Shown piece by piece: positions 44,908 to 53,850 of a stretch of DNA of 64,000 bases. A program made the translations under genes and the position numbers. Source of the DNA: an uncultured Alphaproteobacteria bacterium (GTDB taxonomy: Bacteria; Pseudomonadota; Alphaproteobacteria; MPNO01; UBA2964); the NCBI GenBank assembly GCA_943787225.1, contig CALSLP010000004.1, positions 248,001-312,000 on the forward strand, given 5' to 3'. The notes below the pieces were generated by a model, which was not told the origin of the DNA, ran no database searches, and saw only the letters and a list, made by a program, of their open reading frames with translations. Position 1 is the first letter of the stretch; each line of letters starts with the position of its first letter.

Positions 44908-47250
44908 ATGCCTGATACAGTAGATATGCCGCTTAATTTCGGGATCGGTCAGCCGGTCACGAGAACCGAAGACCCCCGTCATCTCACCGGTGGTGGTGAG
45001 TATACCGACGACAGCAATGTCGATGGCCAGGTCTATGCCCGCTTCGTGCGTAGCCAGGTCGCCCATGGCACATTGAATGCCGTTGATATTTCAGCTGCTG
45101 CCGCCATGCCGGGTGTCCTGGCGATCTATACTGGTGCCGATTTACGCGCTGACGATATTGGTAATATCCCGAGCGGCCTGCCGCTGAAAAGCCGCGATGG
45201 TAGTCCTTATATTGTACCGCCCCGGACTGGTCTGGCGACGGACCGGGTGCGCCATGTCGGTGAGCCCATCGCAATCGTTGTTGCTGAAACGGCTGTTCAG
45301 GCACAAGACGCAGCCGAAGCGGTAATCGCTGATATTGATATGCTGCCTGTCGTAACGGATTCTGAGGAAGCCGTGAAAGACGGCGCGCCGCAACTGCATG
45401 ACACCGTGCCAAACAATGTCTGTCTCGACTTTTTTGTCGGCGATGATGACGCCATTGAAAAGGCCTTCGCCGCAGCATCACATGTCACCAAGATGCGGAT
45501 CGACAACACCCGTATCGTCGTCAATGCGATGGAGCCCCGATCGGTCATCGGCGAATACGATGCCTCGAATGAGAGGTTCACTGTCCATATGCCAACCCAG
45601 GGTGTCATGGGCGTTAAGGGCACCTTGTCCAAAGCGATCTTCAAAGTGGACCCGGATAAGTTCCGGGTGCTTTCCAACGATGTTGGTGGTTCCTTCGGGA
45701 TGAAGGGTGCTGCCTTTGTTGAGCCAATTTCCGTGCTCTATGCCGCCCGCAAGCTTGGACGCCCGGTTAAATGGACAGCAGATCGGTCCGAGAGCTTTCT
45801 GTCGGATCATCAGGGCCGCGACAGCATTATCTATGCCGAGCTAGCGCTTAACGCCGACGGTGACTTCCTTGGTCTCAAAGTAACAGGTGTTGGCAATTGC
45901 GGTGCCTATCTCACGGCCATGGGCCCTGCCCCGATGACCAATGTAATCTGCCGCAACATCATCAGCGTCTATAAGACACCGGCCTTTTCCTATGCGACCA
46001 AGGCTGTCTTCACCAACACGGTGCCCACCGGCCCCTATCGCGGTGCTGGTCGTCCGGAATCCAAATACATCATGGAGCAGCTGGTCGATAAGGCTGCCCG
46101 TGAGATGGGAATCGACCGCGTCGAACTCCGCCGCCGCAATCTCATCGCACCCGATGCATTTCCCTATAAAGCGCCGAATGGCCAGACCTATGATAGTGGC
46201 GAATTCGAAGCCATCATGGATGAAACGCTTAAGCGTGCTGACTGGAACGGGTTTGACTCCCGCCGGGCCGCGTCTGCTGCCAATGGAAAGTTACGTGGCG
46301 CCAGCATCACCAACTATCTGGAAAATACTGGTGCCGCTGGCGAGCTTGCTGATATCCGGTTCCGCGAAGACGGTACGGTCGCGTTGGTCACCGGTGCCAA
46401 GGATATGGGCACCAGCCATCGCACGCCCTTTGCACAAATCCTGCATGAACGGTTGGGCGTGCCCTATGAAGCCATTGAGGTCATCCAGAATGACTCCGAT
46501 GAGATGAGCCCCGGCGCTTCCGGGTCTGGTGGTTCCAAAACACTGCTCGGCGCCGGCAATGCGATTGCCGATTGCGCTGCGATCATCACAGAAAAAGGCA
46601 AAGCCGCCGCCGGACATATTCTCGAAGCAGCCGTCGAAGATATCGAGTTCGCCAATGGCAACTTCACCGTCGCCGGAACCGACAAAACGATCAACATCAT
46701 GGACCTCGCCAAACGCCTGCGCGATGCCGGTGAATTGCCCGAAGGTGTCCCCGACAGTCTCGATGATAAGGCGGTCCATGATTCAAGCCCGTCGAGCTTC
46801 CCCAATGGCTGTCATGTCTGCGAGGTTGAGGTCGAACCCGAAACCGGTGTCATTGAGATCGTAAAGTACCTCGTAGTCGATGATTTTGGCGTTGTGATCA
46901 ACCCGCTGGTCGTCGAAGGCCAGGTTCACGGCGGCATCATGCAAGGCGTCGGCCAGATCCTCGTCGAGCGGACGCTCTATGACGATGATGGCCAGTTGGT
47001 GACCGGCTCCTATATGGATTACTGCATGCCACGGGCTGACGACATCTGCGACATCGAGTTCTCAACCCGAAACGTTCCCTGCGTGACTAACCCGCTCGGC
47101 GTCAAAGGCTGTGGCGAAGCGGGTAATGGTGGCTCAATGCCAGCCGTGATGAACGCCATCCTCCATGCGCTGGAAGATCGCGGCATTACCGAGCTTGACG
47201 CACCGGCGACACCGCATCGCGTTTGGGAAGCGTTACAGAAGGCAGGCTAG
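44908..47250 (+). CDS. Xanthine dehydrogenase-family molybdenum hydroxylase, large (molybdopterin-binding) subunit
   Basis: 780 residues of the CoxL/XdhB type: RTEDPRHLTGGGEYTDD at the start, GGSFGMKG, PTGPYRGAGRPES, and the C-terminal GVKGCGEAGNGG with the Glu that serves as base in these enzymes. They hydroxylate aromatic N-heterocycles or aldehydes using water. The usual FAD and 2Fe-2S subunit genes are not adjacent, so either they lie elsewhere or electrons leave by another partner. It sits 4 bases after the enamidase-like gene, which makes hydroxylation of a pyridine-carboxylate-like compound a reasonable guess. Confidence 0.85.
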   Translation: MPDTVDMPLNFGIGQPVTRTEDPRHLTGGGEYTDDSNVDGQVYARFVRSQVAHGTLNAVDISAAAAMPGVLAIYTGADLRADDIGNIPSGLPLKSRDGSPYIVPPRTGLATDRVRHVGEPIAIVVAETAVQAQDAAEAVIADIDMLPVVTDSEEAVKDGAPQLHDTVPNNVCLDFFVGDDDAIEKAFAAASHVTKMRIDNTRIVVNAMEPRSVIGEYDASNERFTVHMPTQGVMGVKGTLSKAIFKVDPDKFRVLSNDVGGSFGMKGAAFVEPISVLYAARKLGRPVKWTADRSESFLSDHQGRDSIIYAELALNADGDFLGLKVTGVGNCGAYLTAMGPAPMTNVICRNIISVYKTPAFSYATKAVFTNTVPTGPYRGAGRPESKYIMEQLVDKAAREMGIDRVELRRRNLIAPDAFPYKAPNGQTYDSGEFEAIMDETLKRADWNGFDSRRAASAANGKLRGASITNYLENTGAAGELADIRFREDGTVALVTGAKDMGTSHRTPFAQILHERLGVPYEAIEVIQNDSDEMSPGASGSGGSKTLLGAGNAIADCAAIITEKGKAAAGHILEAAVEDIEFANGNFTVAGTDKTINIMDLAKRLRDAGELPEGVPDSLDDKAVHDSSPSSFPNGCHVCEVEVEPETGVIEIVKYLVVDDFGVVINPLVVEGQVHGGIMQGVGQILVERTLYDDDGQLVTGSYMDYCMPRADDICDIEFSTRNVPCVTNPLGVKGCGEAGNGGSMPAVMNAILHALEDRGITELDAPATPHRVWEALQKAG

Positions 47251-47251
47251 G

Positions 47252-47875
47252 TCAACTCAAGCCGATTAATCGGCAGTCATCGACAAGAGCGACGAACGAC
47301 TTCGCTTCCATTTTATGCATGACGGCGGCGCGGTGCGCTTCAACGGTTTTGATACTCACATCCATCGCATGGGCAATCGCCTTGTTGCGCTCCCCCCGGA
47401 TACAGAGTTTCATCACCTGATTTTGGCGCGGCGTGAGTGAGTTGATCGCCGTTGTAACCCGACGTTTTGATATTTGCAGAATTTCGATGTCGGCATCCCG
47501 TTCGTGTCCAATTTTGATCTGATCGAGAAAAGAACTTCGGTCGACTGGTTTTTCCAGATAATCAAGCGCACCATTTTTCATAACGGTAACCGCTGTCGTC
47601 ACATCCCCATGCTTGTCCGCGACAACAATCATCGGCATTTTGCATCCGAGAGATTCCAGTTTTTTATACAGGGTGCTGTCCCTCGCTGTTAAAAAAACAG
47701 AATTAACGACAAGACAGTTGGGCCGGTCGACGGAGCGTGTTTCCAGAAAGGTTTCTACTAAGTCAAACGATATCCCCTGCAAACCGACAGAGTTCACAAA
47801 CCCACAGATTTGCGCTGAAAACGCCTTATCAGGATCGACTACAAAGACTACTGGACTAGACTTAAGCATCTGCAA
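47252..47875 (-). CDS. Response regulator, FixJ/NarL type, with a degenerate receiver
   Basis: 207 residues: an N-terminal receiver (about 8-120) and a C-terminal LuxR-type helix-turn-helix (SLTPRQNQVMKLCIRG, AIAHAMDVSIKTVEAHR). The receiver keeps the acidic pair Asp14/Asp16 and Lys109 (LEKPVD), but the phosphoacceptor Asp is Asn58 (CLVVNSVF) and the switch Thr is Ala86. It therefore probably works without phosphorylation. No histidine kinase is nearby. It is convergent with the Mo-hydroxylase gene, with only 1 base between their stops. Confidence 0.85.
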   Translation of the reverse strand: MQMLKSSPVVFVVDPDKAFSAQICGFVNSVGLQGISFDLVETFLETRSVDRPNCLVVNSVFLTARDSTLYKKLESLGCKMPMIVVADKHGDVTTAVTVMKNGALDYLEKPVDRSSFLDQIKIGHERDADIEILQISKRRVTTAINSLTPRQNQVMKLCIRGERNKAIAHAMDVSIKTVEAHRAAVMHKMEAKSFVALVDDCRLIGLS

Positions 47876-47951
47876 ATCTATAAATAGATTTACGCGTGGG
47901 TCTATTGGGGCAAACCCTGAAAATTCCTAAATAACTTTGTCGTGTGGCAAG

Positions 47952-47966
47952 GGACATAATATGTCC
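47952..47966. promoter_or_regulatory. Inverted repeat upstream of the response regulator
   Basis: GGACATA-A-TATGTCC is a perfect 7-bp inverted repeat around one base, 77 bases upstream of the response regulator start. It may be an operator, perhaps autoregulatory. The rest of 47876-48075 shows nothing recognisable. Confidence 0.35.
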
Positions 47967-48075
47967 TGCACATCACGCGGGCAGTACGCCTGCGACCTGC
48001 CGGGTTACCCCAGCAGTCCCACTATGTGATCAGCCTGAGCCCAGGCACAATCAATTAATTCCTGCCGACCGAAAA

Positions 48076-48295
48076 TCAAGACTTCGGAATGTCTTCCCCG
48101 TTCCGCAACGAATGGGGCCCTTCTTCGTTAACCCCCGACTGAGATTTGAACCAGGTGACAATGTCGTCATCGATAAAGCGCCATTGACCGCCCACCTTGG
48201 CGCCGGGCAGCTGTCCCTTTTCCACGAGAGAATAAAGGGTATCAATCTTAATTTTCAAAAATTTCTGCGGCTTCTAAAGCCGTCAAAAACTTCAT
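48076..48295 (-). pseudogene. Small excisionase/MerR-type helix-turn-helix DNA-binding protein, frameshifted
   Basis: The ATG at 48295 (AGGGG upstream) begins MKFLTALEAAEIF, the first helix of a typical small excisionase-type HTH protein. The rest, KIDTLYSLVEKGQLPGAKVG followed by QWRFIDDDIVTWF, lies in another frame. The break is at a short A/T run (48257-48264), where one added base joins the two parts into about 73 residues. Such proteins are DNA-binding adaptors, found as excisionases or stand-alone regulators. No integrase or attachment site is nearby. Confidence 0.6.
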
Positions 48296-48330
48296 TGAGC
48301 ATCCCCTCATGAGCTATGTCGGCTCGTCTA

Positions 48331-48357
48331 AGTCTACAGACTTTGAGGGTATACCCT
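48331..48357. promoter_or_regulatory. Two adjacent palindromes upstream of the small HTH gene
   Basis: AGTCT-AC-AGACT (48331-48342) and the perfect palindrome AGGGTATACCCT (48346-48357) lie 36-62 bases before the HTH gene start. They are candidate binding sites, possibly for the HTH protein itself. The remainder of 48296-48774 is AT-rich (especially 48655-48710) and holds no convincing gene. Confidence 0.4.
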
Positions 48358-48774
48358 TATCGCAAAAATGAAAGGACTTAAACTTAAGCACCTAGAAATA
48401 AACACGAGGCAGACAATGGCCCGAGTAGTTTCTAGTCCCTTTAAGGAGTGGTTGAGTTTCATCAATACAGAGCTTGCGACAATCGCCGCGCAGATTTTCT
48501 GCTGCACCGAAATATTTCAGAAGCTCACGGCGGCGTTTCTTGACAATACATTAATAGCCATGACCATGGCAGGGTCGGATTCTACCCGGATCGTTCCTAT
48601 ACAACCAGAAACACCCCCCAATCACCCTACATTAAGAAATTTAGAAAAACAGATATAATATACTGATATATATATGTTTTTAATATTTTTTTAAAACAAC
48701 GACCTTATAACCTGATGACACAAGTATAATTTTTCGCACAGAAACTCCGCGCCGATACACGGGAAAAGAGCACA

Positions 48775-50685
48775 ATGTCTGACACAAGTAATATCAAAGA
48801 AAACACCGGCGTAAATATAGAAACCGCCGAAACGACAGAGACTGAAAAATCATCCGGGCGAAGCATCGGCGTCGCGACAAAGCTTTACGGCGTTGTCGGG
48901 TTTTGCCTGCTCATGACCGCGATGGTCGCCAGCGTCAGCTATTGGCAGTTTAGTCTTATGGGATCCGAGATCAAAGGGATTGCCGAACGCGATATCCCGG
49001 TGACCAACGCCCTGACCAAGGTCACCGTGCATCAGCTCGAACAGGAAATTAGCATGGAGCGCGCTTTCCGCTATGGCGAGCTCTTGAAAACTGACTCCGA
49101 TGCCGCCGAGCTGTTTGCCAAATCCAAGAAGAAATTCGAAACATACAACGCGAAAATTAATACAGAGCTGAAAGAAACGGAATCCTTGATATTGACGGCG
49201 CGGGATTCCGCCGTCAGCGCCAAGGAACGGGCGGTTTTTCAGGATGCTTATGATCACACGGTCAATATCGACAAAGCGCATAAGATTTATTTCGAACAAA
49301 CAGAGTCAATTTTTTCAATGATCAAGGCTGGCGATCTCAAAGCGGCGCATAAGGCAGAGGAAAAGATCGAGGCCTTTGTGAAAGCACTTAACCACGAACT
49401 TGAAGGCCTCCTGCTAAAGTTCGGAAAGTTCACGGAACATGCCGCCAAAACCGCAGAAGCCCACGAAAAGCAGGCCATTAACCTGGTCGTAACAATTAGT
49501 GTCCTGAGCCTCCTGATCAGCACCATTGTCGCATTTCTGCTCATCCGTACGAGCATCGTCCGTCCTCTCAACGCGCTCGTTGGGGATGTCGAAACGCTGG
49601 CCGATGGGGATTACGAAACCGAAATCGTGCCGAAATCGAATGACGAAATTGGACGCGTCGCTGGCCGTCTACAAACTTTGCAGGGCAATCTTATCAAGGC
49701 CCAGGAGGCAGAGGCCCAGCAGAAGGAGGCTGAGCGTAGCGCGCTCGAAGCCGAACAAAAACGTGTGGCTGCCGAACAGGAAGCAGAAAAGCAGGCGGTC
49801 CAGGCGCGCGAGAAAGTCGCAAAAGAGGCGGAAGAACGCGCCCATCGTATGGAAGAAATCATCTCCTCTTTCGATTCCAATGTAAAATCTGCCCTTGAAA
49901 CCGTCAGCTCGGCCGCCACTGAAATGCATGCCTCAGCACAGGCTATGACAAATACGGCAGAACAGACCAGCCAGCGGTCGTCTACAGTCGCAGCGGCGTC
50001 TGAAGAAGCCTCCACCAACATTCAGACCGTCGCCAGTGCAGCGGAAGAACTCTCGGCCTCCGTCGGTGAAATCAGCCGTCAGGTAAAAGAAAGCTCCTCC
50101 ATCGCCGAGAAGGCAGTACAGGAAGCTGCCGCCACCAATGAAAAGGTACAAGGCCTGGCCGAGGCAGCGAATAAGATTGGCGAAGTCGTCAACCTGATCA
50201 ATGATATCGCGAGCCAAACTAACCTCCTTGCCCTCAATGCCACCATCGAAGCAGCCCGTGCAGGGGATGCCGGCAAAGGCTTCGCCGTCGTTGCCAGCGA
50301 GGTTAAATCACTCGCCACCCAGACCGGCAAAGCCACCGAGGAGATCGGCGGTCAGATCTCCGAGATACAGGAGGCGACGAGCGATGCTGTTCAGGCAATT
50401 GGCGGGATTTCCGATATTATTTCACAGATTAGTGAAATCTCCGGAGCCATCACTGCCGCCGTCGAGGAACAAGGGGCAGCGTCACGTGAAATCGCCGGCA
50501 ATGTCTCACAGGCAGCCTCCGGCACCCAGGAGGTTTCCGGGAATATCATTGAAGTCAATCAGGCGGCTTCTGAAACAGGTGAGAACGCGGCACAAGTCCT
50601 TGGCGCCGCCGACGAGCTAGCCAAACAGGGTGATGCCCTCCGTGGCCAGGTTGATCAGTTCCTGCAGGATATCAGAGCGGCCTAA
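48775..50685 (+). CDS. Methyl-accepting chemotaxis protein
   Basis: 636 residues: a cytoplasmic start, TM1 at about 36-55, a helical periplasmic sensor of about 185 residues (four-helix-bundle type), TM2 at about 240-262, HAMP (about 263-316), a long Glu/Ala/Gln coiled coil and the signalling domain from about 375 with the conserved hairpin IASQTNLLALNATIEAARAG. It signals to CheW/CheA. The ligand is unknown; the setting near aromatic catabolic genes would suit attraction to such compounds. Confidence 0.93.
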   Translation: MSDTSNIKENTGVNIETAETTETEKSSGRSIGVATKLYGVVGFCLLMTAMVASVSYWQFSLMGSEIKGIAERDIPVTNALTKVTVHQLEQEISMERAFRYGELLKTDSDAAELFAKSKKKFETYNAKINTELKETESLILTARDSAVSAKERAVFQDAYDHTVNIDKAHKIYFEQTESIFSMIKAGDLKAAHKAEEKIEAFVKALNHELEGLLLKFGKFTEHAAKTAEAHEKQAINLVVTISVLSLLISTIVAFLLIRTSIVRPLNALVGDVETLADGDYETEIVPKSNDEIGRVAGRLQTLQGNLIKAQEAEAQQKEAERSALEAEQKRVAAEQEAEKQAVQAREKVAKEAEERAHRMEEIISSFDSNVKSALETVSSAATEMHASAQAMTNTAEQTSQRSSTVAAASEEASTNIQTVASAAEELSASVGEISRQVKESSSIAEKAVQEAAATNEKVQGLAEAANKIGEVVNLINDIASQTNLLALNATIEAARAGDAGKGFAVVASEVKSLATQTGKATEEIGGQISEIQEATSDAVQAIGGISDIISQISEISGAITAAVEEQGAASREIAGNVSQAASGTQEVSGNIIEVNQAASETGENAAQVLGAADELAKQGDALRGQVDQFLQDIRAA

Positions 50686-50709
50686 CACGCCTCTAAACGA
50701 CGAAACGAC

Positions 50710-50744
50710 AACGCCTCGCCTCACCGGCGGGGCGTTTTCTTTTT
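50710..50744 (+). terminator. Rho-independent terminator after the chemoreceptor gene
   Basis: AACGCCTCGCC pairs with GGCGGGGCGTT (one G:T pair) around a 5-base loop, followed by a T-rich tail (TTCTTTTTG). It starts 25 bases after the stop. Confidence 0.85.
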
Positions 50745-50827
50745 GTTCCCGGCCCCCTTCTCGCTCTATATATCCAGTGCCATAATCCTCCCAACAGCAA
50801 TCAATAATTTGCCCCGGGAGGCACCAG

Positions 50828-51529
50828 ATGTTCTTCGAACCCAAGAATGACGATCACGGATTACCCTATAACCCCTTCAAGGCTTGCGTTGTGCCGCGGC
50901 CCATCGGCTGGATCACGACGCTGAGCTATAACGGCATCGTTAATCTCGCACCGTTCTCGATCTCCAATCAGCTTGCCTATGACCCACCCTTCGTCTTCTT
51001 TTCCGGGTCTGGTGCCATTGATGAGAAGGACGCCGAACCGCGCCGCAAGGACTCTGTGGTCAACGCCGAAGATACTGGCGAATTTGTCTACAACATGGCG
51101 ACCTATGATCTCCGCAACGAGGTCAATCTGTCGTCCAAGCATGTGCCACCTGAAGTCGATGAGATGGCGATGTGCGGGCTGACCCCTGCCGATTGCAATA
51201 TTGTTAAATGCCCACGCATTGCCGAGAGCCCCGTCAATCTGGAATGTAAATTCCATTCAACGATTACCCTGCCGTCAAACTCGGCCAAGGGCGTCCATCA
51301 TGTCGTGATTGGTGAAGTCGTTGGCATCCACATCAACGATTCAGCGATAACCGACGGCAGGGTCGACTGGGTGAAAATTCAGCCACTCGCTCGCATGGGG
51401 TATATGGACTACACGCACGTCACCGAAGTGTTCACCATGCCGGGTCCGAAGGGTGAGGAATTCCGCCCTGGTCAGGTCGGCGAGCACAGCTCATCCAAAC
51501 TCTGGGATACAGTCAAAAAGGATGAATAG
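50828..51529 (+). CDS. Flavin reductase family protein
   Basis: 233 residues of the FMN-binding split-barrel family (DIM6/NTAB, flavin reductase type): VVPRPIGWITTLSYNGIVNLAPFS at the flavin site, then EFVYNMATYDLRNEVN and HHVVIGEVVGIHI. Such proteins reduce flavin for monooxygenases or act on small substrates with bound FMN. GGGAGG precedes ATG 50828. It is a single gene converging with TauD copy 7; a link to the LLM flavin enzyme at 22777 is possible but unsupported. Confidence 0.85.
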   Translation: MFFEPKNDDHGLPYNPFKACVVPRPIGWITTLSYNGIVNLAPFSISNQLAYDPPFVFFSGSGAIDEKDAEPRRKDSVVNAEDTGEFVYNMATYDLRNEVNLSSKHVPPEVDEMAMCGLTPADCNIVKCPRIAESPVNLECKFHSTITLPSNSAKGVHHVVIGEVVGIHINDSAITDGRVDWVKIQPLARMGYMDYTHVTEVFTMPGPKGEEFRPGQVGEHSSSKLWDTVKKDE

Positions 51530-51533
51530 ATAT

Positions 51534-52358
51534 CTATACCGGCCTGTCGCCTTCCAGCGCATAACGCCTTAACAGGCGGCGTTCGCTGAGGTCAAAATCA
51601 GTGCGCGCATGCAAGGTGCAGCGATTATCCCAGACCGAAAGATCGCCCGGCCGCCAGGCATGGTCGTAGATGTATTTATCCTGCTCAATATGGTCAAAAA
51701 GATATTCCAGAAGCTCGGTGCTTTCTGCGGTCTCCATATCAAGGATGTAATCAGTCATCAGGCGATTGATGAACAATGACTTGCGACCGGTTTCGGGATG
51801 GGTCCGAACAACGGGATGCACGGCGCTTGGCGCGCCCTCGGTGCGTTCGGCTGATTTCATATAGCGATTATTGGACTGGTAATCATAGACGTTCAACGCC
51901 ACCCGCCCCTCCAGCCTGGATTTGAGGTCGTCCGATAAATCCTCATACGGTTTGTAGCAATCACAGAACAGCGTATGGCCGCCAACGGATGGTAACTCGA
52001 TGGCATAAAGGCTGGTCGCGGATACCGGCAAATCGAAATAGCACTGATCGGAGTGGAACCACATCTCGCCACCCGGCAGGATCGCGTTTTCCTTGAAATT
52101 TGAGACGAACAACATACCGGGCTGGTCATCGGATTCAGATTCTGGCGCCGTGCGTTCCGCCTGAATTTCGCCAAAACGGGCACAAAAGGCCGCGTGCTCT
52201 GCATCCGACGTTTGGTACCCCCGAATAAAGACCACACCATAGTCGAGCCATGCGGTACGAATTATGCTGACGGCCTCATCATCCAAGGGTTCACAAGGGC
52301 TTATGCCGATAATTTCTGCACCCAGTGCAGGTGACAACGGATTAATCTCGATAGACAT
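51534..52358 (-). CDS. TauD/TfdA family dioxygenase (copy 7)
   Basis: 274 residues; iron ligands His102-x-Asp104 (WFHSDQCY) and His250 (TLHARTDF), with RRLLRR following for 2-oxoglutarate. It groups with the copies at 11587 and 17833. Unlike the others it stands alone, divergent from the MOSC gene, about 16 kb from the nearest UbiD gene. Confidence 0.87.
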   Translation of the reverse strand: MSIEINPLSPALGAEIIGISPCEPLDDEAVSIIRTAWLDYGVVFIRGYQTSDAEHAAFCARFGEIQAERTAPESESDDQPGMLFVSNFKENAILPGGEMWFHSDQCYFDLPVSATSLYAIELPSVGGHTLFCDCYKPYEDLSDDLKSRLEGRVALNVYDYQSNNRYMKSAERTEGAPSAVHPVVRTHPETGRKSLFINRLMTDYILDMETAESTELLEYLFDHIEQDKYIYDHAWRPGDLSVWDNRCTLHARTDFDLSERRLLRRYALEGDRPV

Positions 52359-52443
52359 AATTCCCTCTAATCCAACACGATATTATATATTCTGCCAAGG
52401 TCCCGTTAAGGCTGTAAAGATCAGACTCGAAAGGTGACAAGAC

Positions 52444-53004
52444 ATGAATGAACCGAACCAGGCAAAGGCTTCCGTCCTCGCCGTTGCCCGTGATGCCGGC
52501 CACAATTTCAGCAAACCAGTCTGCGACAGCATCAACGTCGTCACTGGCCTTGGCGTCGAAGGAGATGCGCATTACGGCAAGCTGATCCAACATCTCTATC
52601 GAATCAAGAAAGAGCCTAACGACCCGAACTTACGCCAGATACATCTCATCCATCGAGAATTACACGAAGAGTTGCGCGCTAAGGGGTTCGATATTGCGCC
52701 CGGAGATATGGGCGAAAATGTCACCACGCAGGGTATCGATTTACTCGGCTTGCCTCGCGGCACGGTTCTGAAATTTGGGGAAGAGGCCGCCGTCGAAATT
52801 ACCGGGCTTAGAAACCCGTGCTACCAGCTCAACGATTTTCGCGAGGGGCTGATGAAGGCCTGCCTCGACAAAGCCGAAGACGGTAGCGTCATTTTCAAAT
52901 CGGGGATTATGGGGATCATTCTTAAAGACGGGACCATTAAACCCGGCGACCAAATTCGCGTTGAGCTGCCGGACGGCCCCCATACGCCACTCGACCTCGT
53001 GTGA
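52444..53004 (+). CDS. MOSC domain protein
   Basis: 186 residues of the MOSC fold: GVEGDAHYGK, RQIHLIHRE, GDMGENVTTQGIDL and the conserved Cys in TGLRNPCYQL. MOSC proteins bind molybdenum cofactor or transfer sulfur; several reduce N-hydroxylated compounds. A Mo-hydroxylase gene lies 5 kb away, but a functional link is only a guess. AAGGTG precedes ATG 52444. Its stop is 2 bases from that of the convergent SPOR gene. Confidence 0.87.
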   Translation: MNEPNQAKASVLAVARDAGHNFSKPVCDSINVVTGLGVEGDAHYGKLIQHLYRIKKEPNDPNLRQIHLIHRELHEELRAKGFDIAPGDMGENVTTQGIDLLGLPRGTVLKFGEEAAVEITGLRNPCYQLNDFREGLMKACLDKAEDGSVIFKSGIMGIILKDGTIKPGDQIRVELPDGPHTPLDLV

Positions 53005-53006
53005 CG

Positions 53007-53696
53007 TTAGCGGATCGCGACCAGACAATCCTGACGCCGGGCTTTTAGCTTTTTACAGACATTTTCAGCAGCCGCATGTTTGCGGAAGGGTCCGACACGA
53101 GACCGATAGATCGTTCCGGAATGTCTCAGGCGGGTTTTCTGTACAGAAACAGAACGCGTACCGATCAAATCCTTATTGCGCTTGATCACACGACGGGCAA
53201 ATTCGGCAGCATCGTTACGCCGTTTACTCGCGGCGACCTGGACCCAGATCGTTCCCTTGGCGGGCCGACGAACATCCTTACGGCTTTGAGAATTATTACG
53301 TTTCTTGGACAGCCGGATCGGCTTCCCTGAATTTGCGAGCTTGTCCGACATTCTTTTCATCGGTTTCGATGTCTTGGCGTTCATATCAGCGGCTGACTTG
53401 TTTGCCGCCGGTTTGACCTTCGCCATGACCTCGGCCATCTCGCCTTCCGGTACAGCTTCCATCGGCACCGGCTGGATTTGACGGCACGCAAACCAGTATG
53501 CCGATCCACCATCCCGGAGATAGACCGCGTGGCGACGATGCTCACGACAGCGCCGTTGCGCATAATCTGCTGCCGATTTCGCCGACAGGGCTTCGACAAC
53601 CACCTGATCAGGATTGGAAATCACCGCCGTCGCGGCAAAACAGCCGCTCAACATCGCTACCAACATTCCGGCCGTTAAAAATTTGAATAGTTGCAT
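53007..53696 (-). CDS. SPOR domain lipoprotein
   Basis: 229 residues: a lipoprotein signal with lipobox MLSGC, a region with two further Cys, a basic linker, and a C-terminal SPOR domain (about 147-229; WVQVAASKRRNDAAEFARRV, YRSRVGPF, CKKLKARRQDCLVA). SPOR domains bind denuded peptidoglycan at the septum, so a cell-envelope role is likely. It is unrelated to the catabolic neighbours. Confidence 0.8.
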   Translation of the reverse strand: MQLFKFLTAGMLVAMLSGCFAATAVISNPDQVVVEALSAKSAADYAQRRCREHRRHAVYLRDGGSAYWFACRQIQPVPMEAVPEGEMAEVMAKVKPAANKSAADMNAKTSKPMKRMSDKLANSGKPIRLSKKRNNSQSRKDVRRPAKGTIWVQVAASKRRNDAAEFARRVIKRNKDLIGTRSVSVQKTRLRHSGTIYRSRVGPFRKHAAAENVCKKLKARRQDCLVAIR

Positions 53697-53783
53697 AACA
53701 CCGCTTCCTCGCAGTCGCGCAGACTGCTTTCTGACTAGTCTTCAGACTATAGGTAGAAGTGTTGCGTTAATTTTGCCTTAACC

Positions 53784-53815
53784 AAAAAAGGAAAGGCGGA
53801 TCAATATGATCCGCC
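53784..53815 (-). terminator. Rho-independent terminator of the 6-hydroxynicotinate reductase operon
   Basis: GGCGGATCA-ATA-TGATCCGCC is a perfect 9-bp stem. On the minus strand it is followed by TTTCCTTTTTT. It lies just after the last gene of the minus-strand operon (stop at 53851). Confidence 0.85.
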
Positions 53816-53850
53816 CTCGCTGTCATCTATGTGGTGACTAAGTCGTGACG

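Noticed and set aside
47940..48060. GC-rich stretch checked as a possible tRNA or small RNA gene
   Set aside because: No cloverleaf, anticodon stem or terminator could be recognised.
48076..48295. Possible integrated element suggested by the excisionase-like protein
   Set aside because: There is no integrase, attachment repeat or phage gene in the window; a stand-alone regulator is equally likely.
48368..48658. 96-residue open frame on the plus strand before the chemoreceptor
   Set aside because: No recognisable domain, no clear ribosome site and low-complexity AT-rich surroundings; it cannot be supported as a gene.
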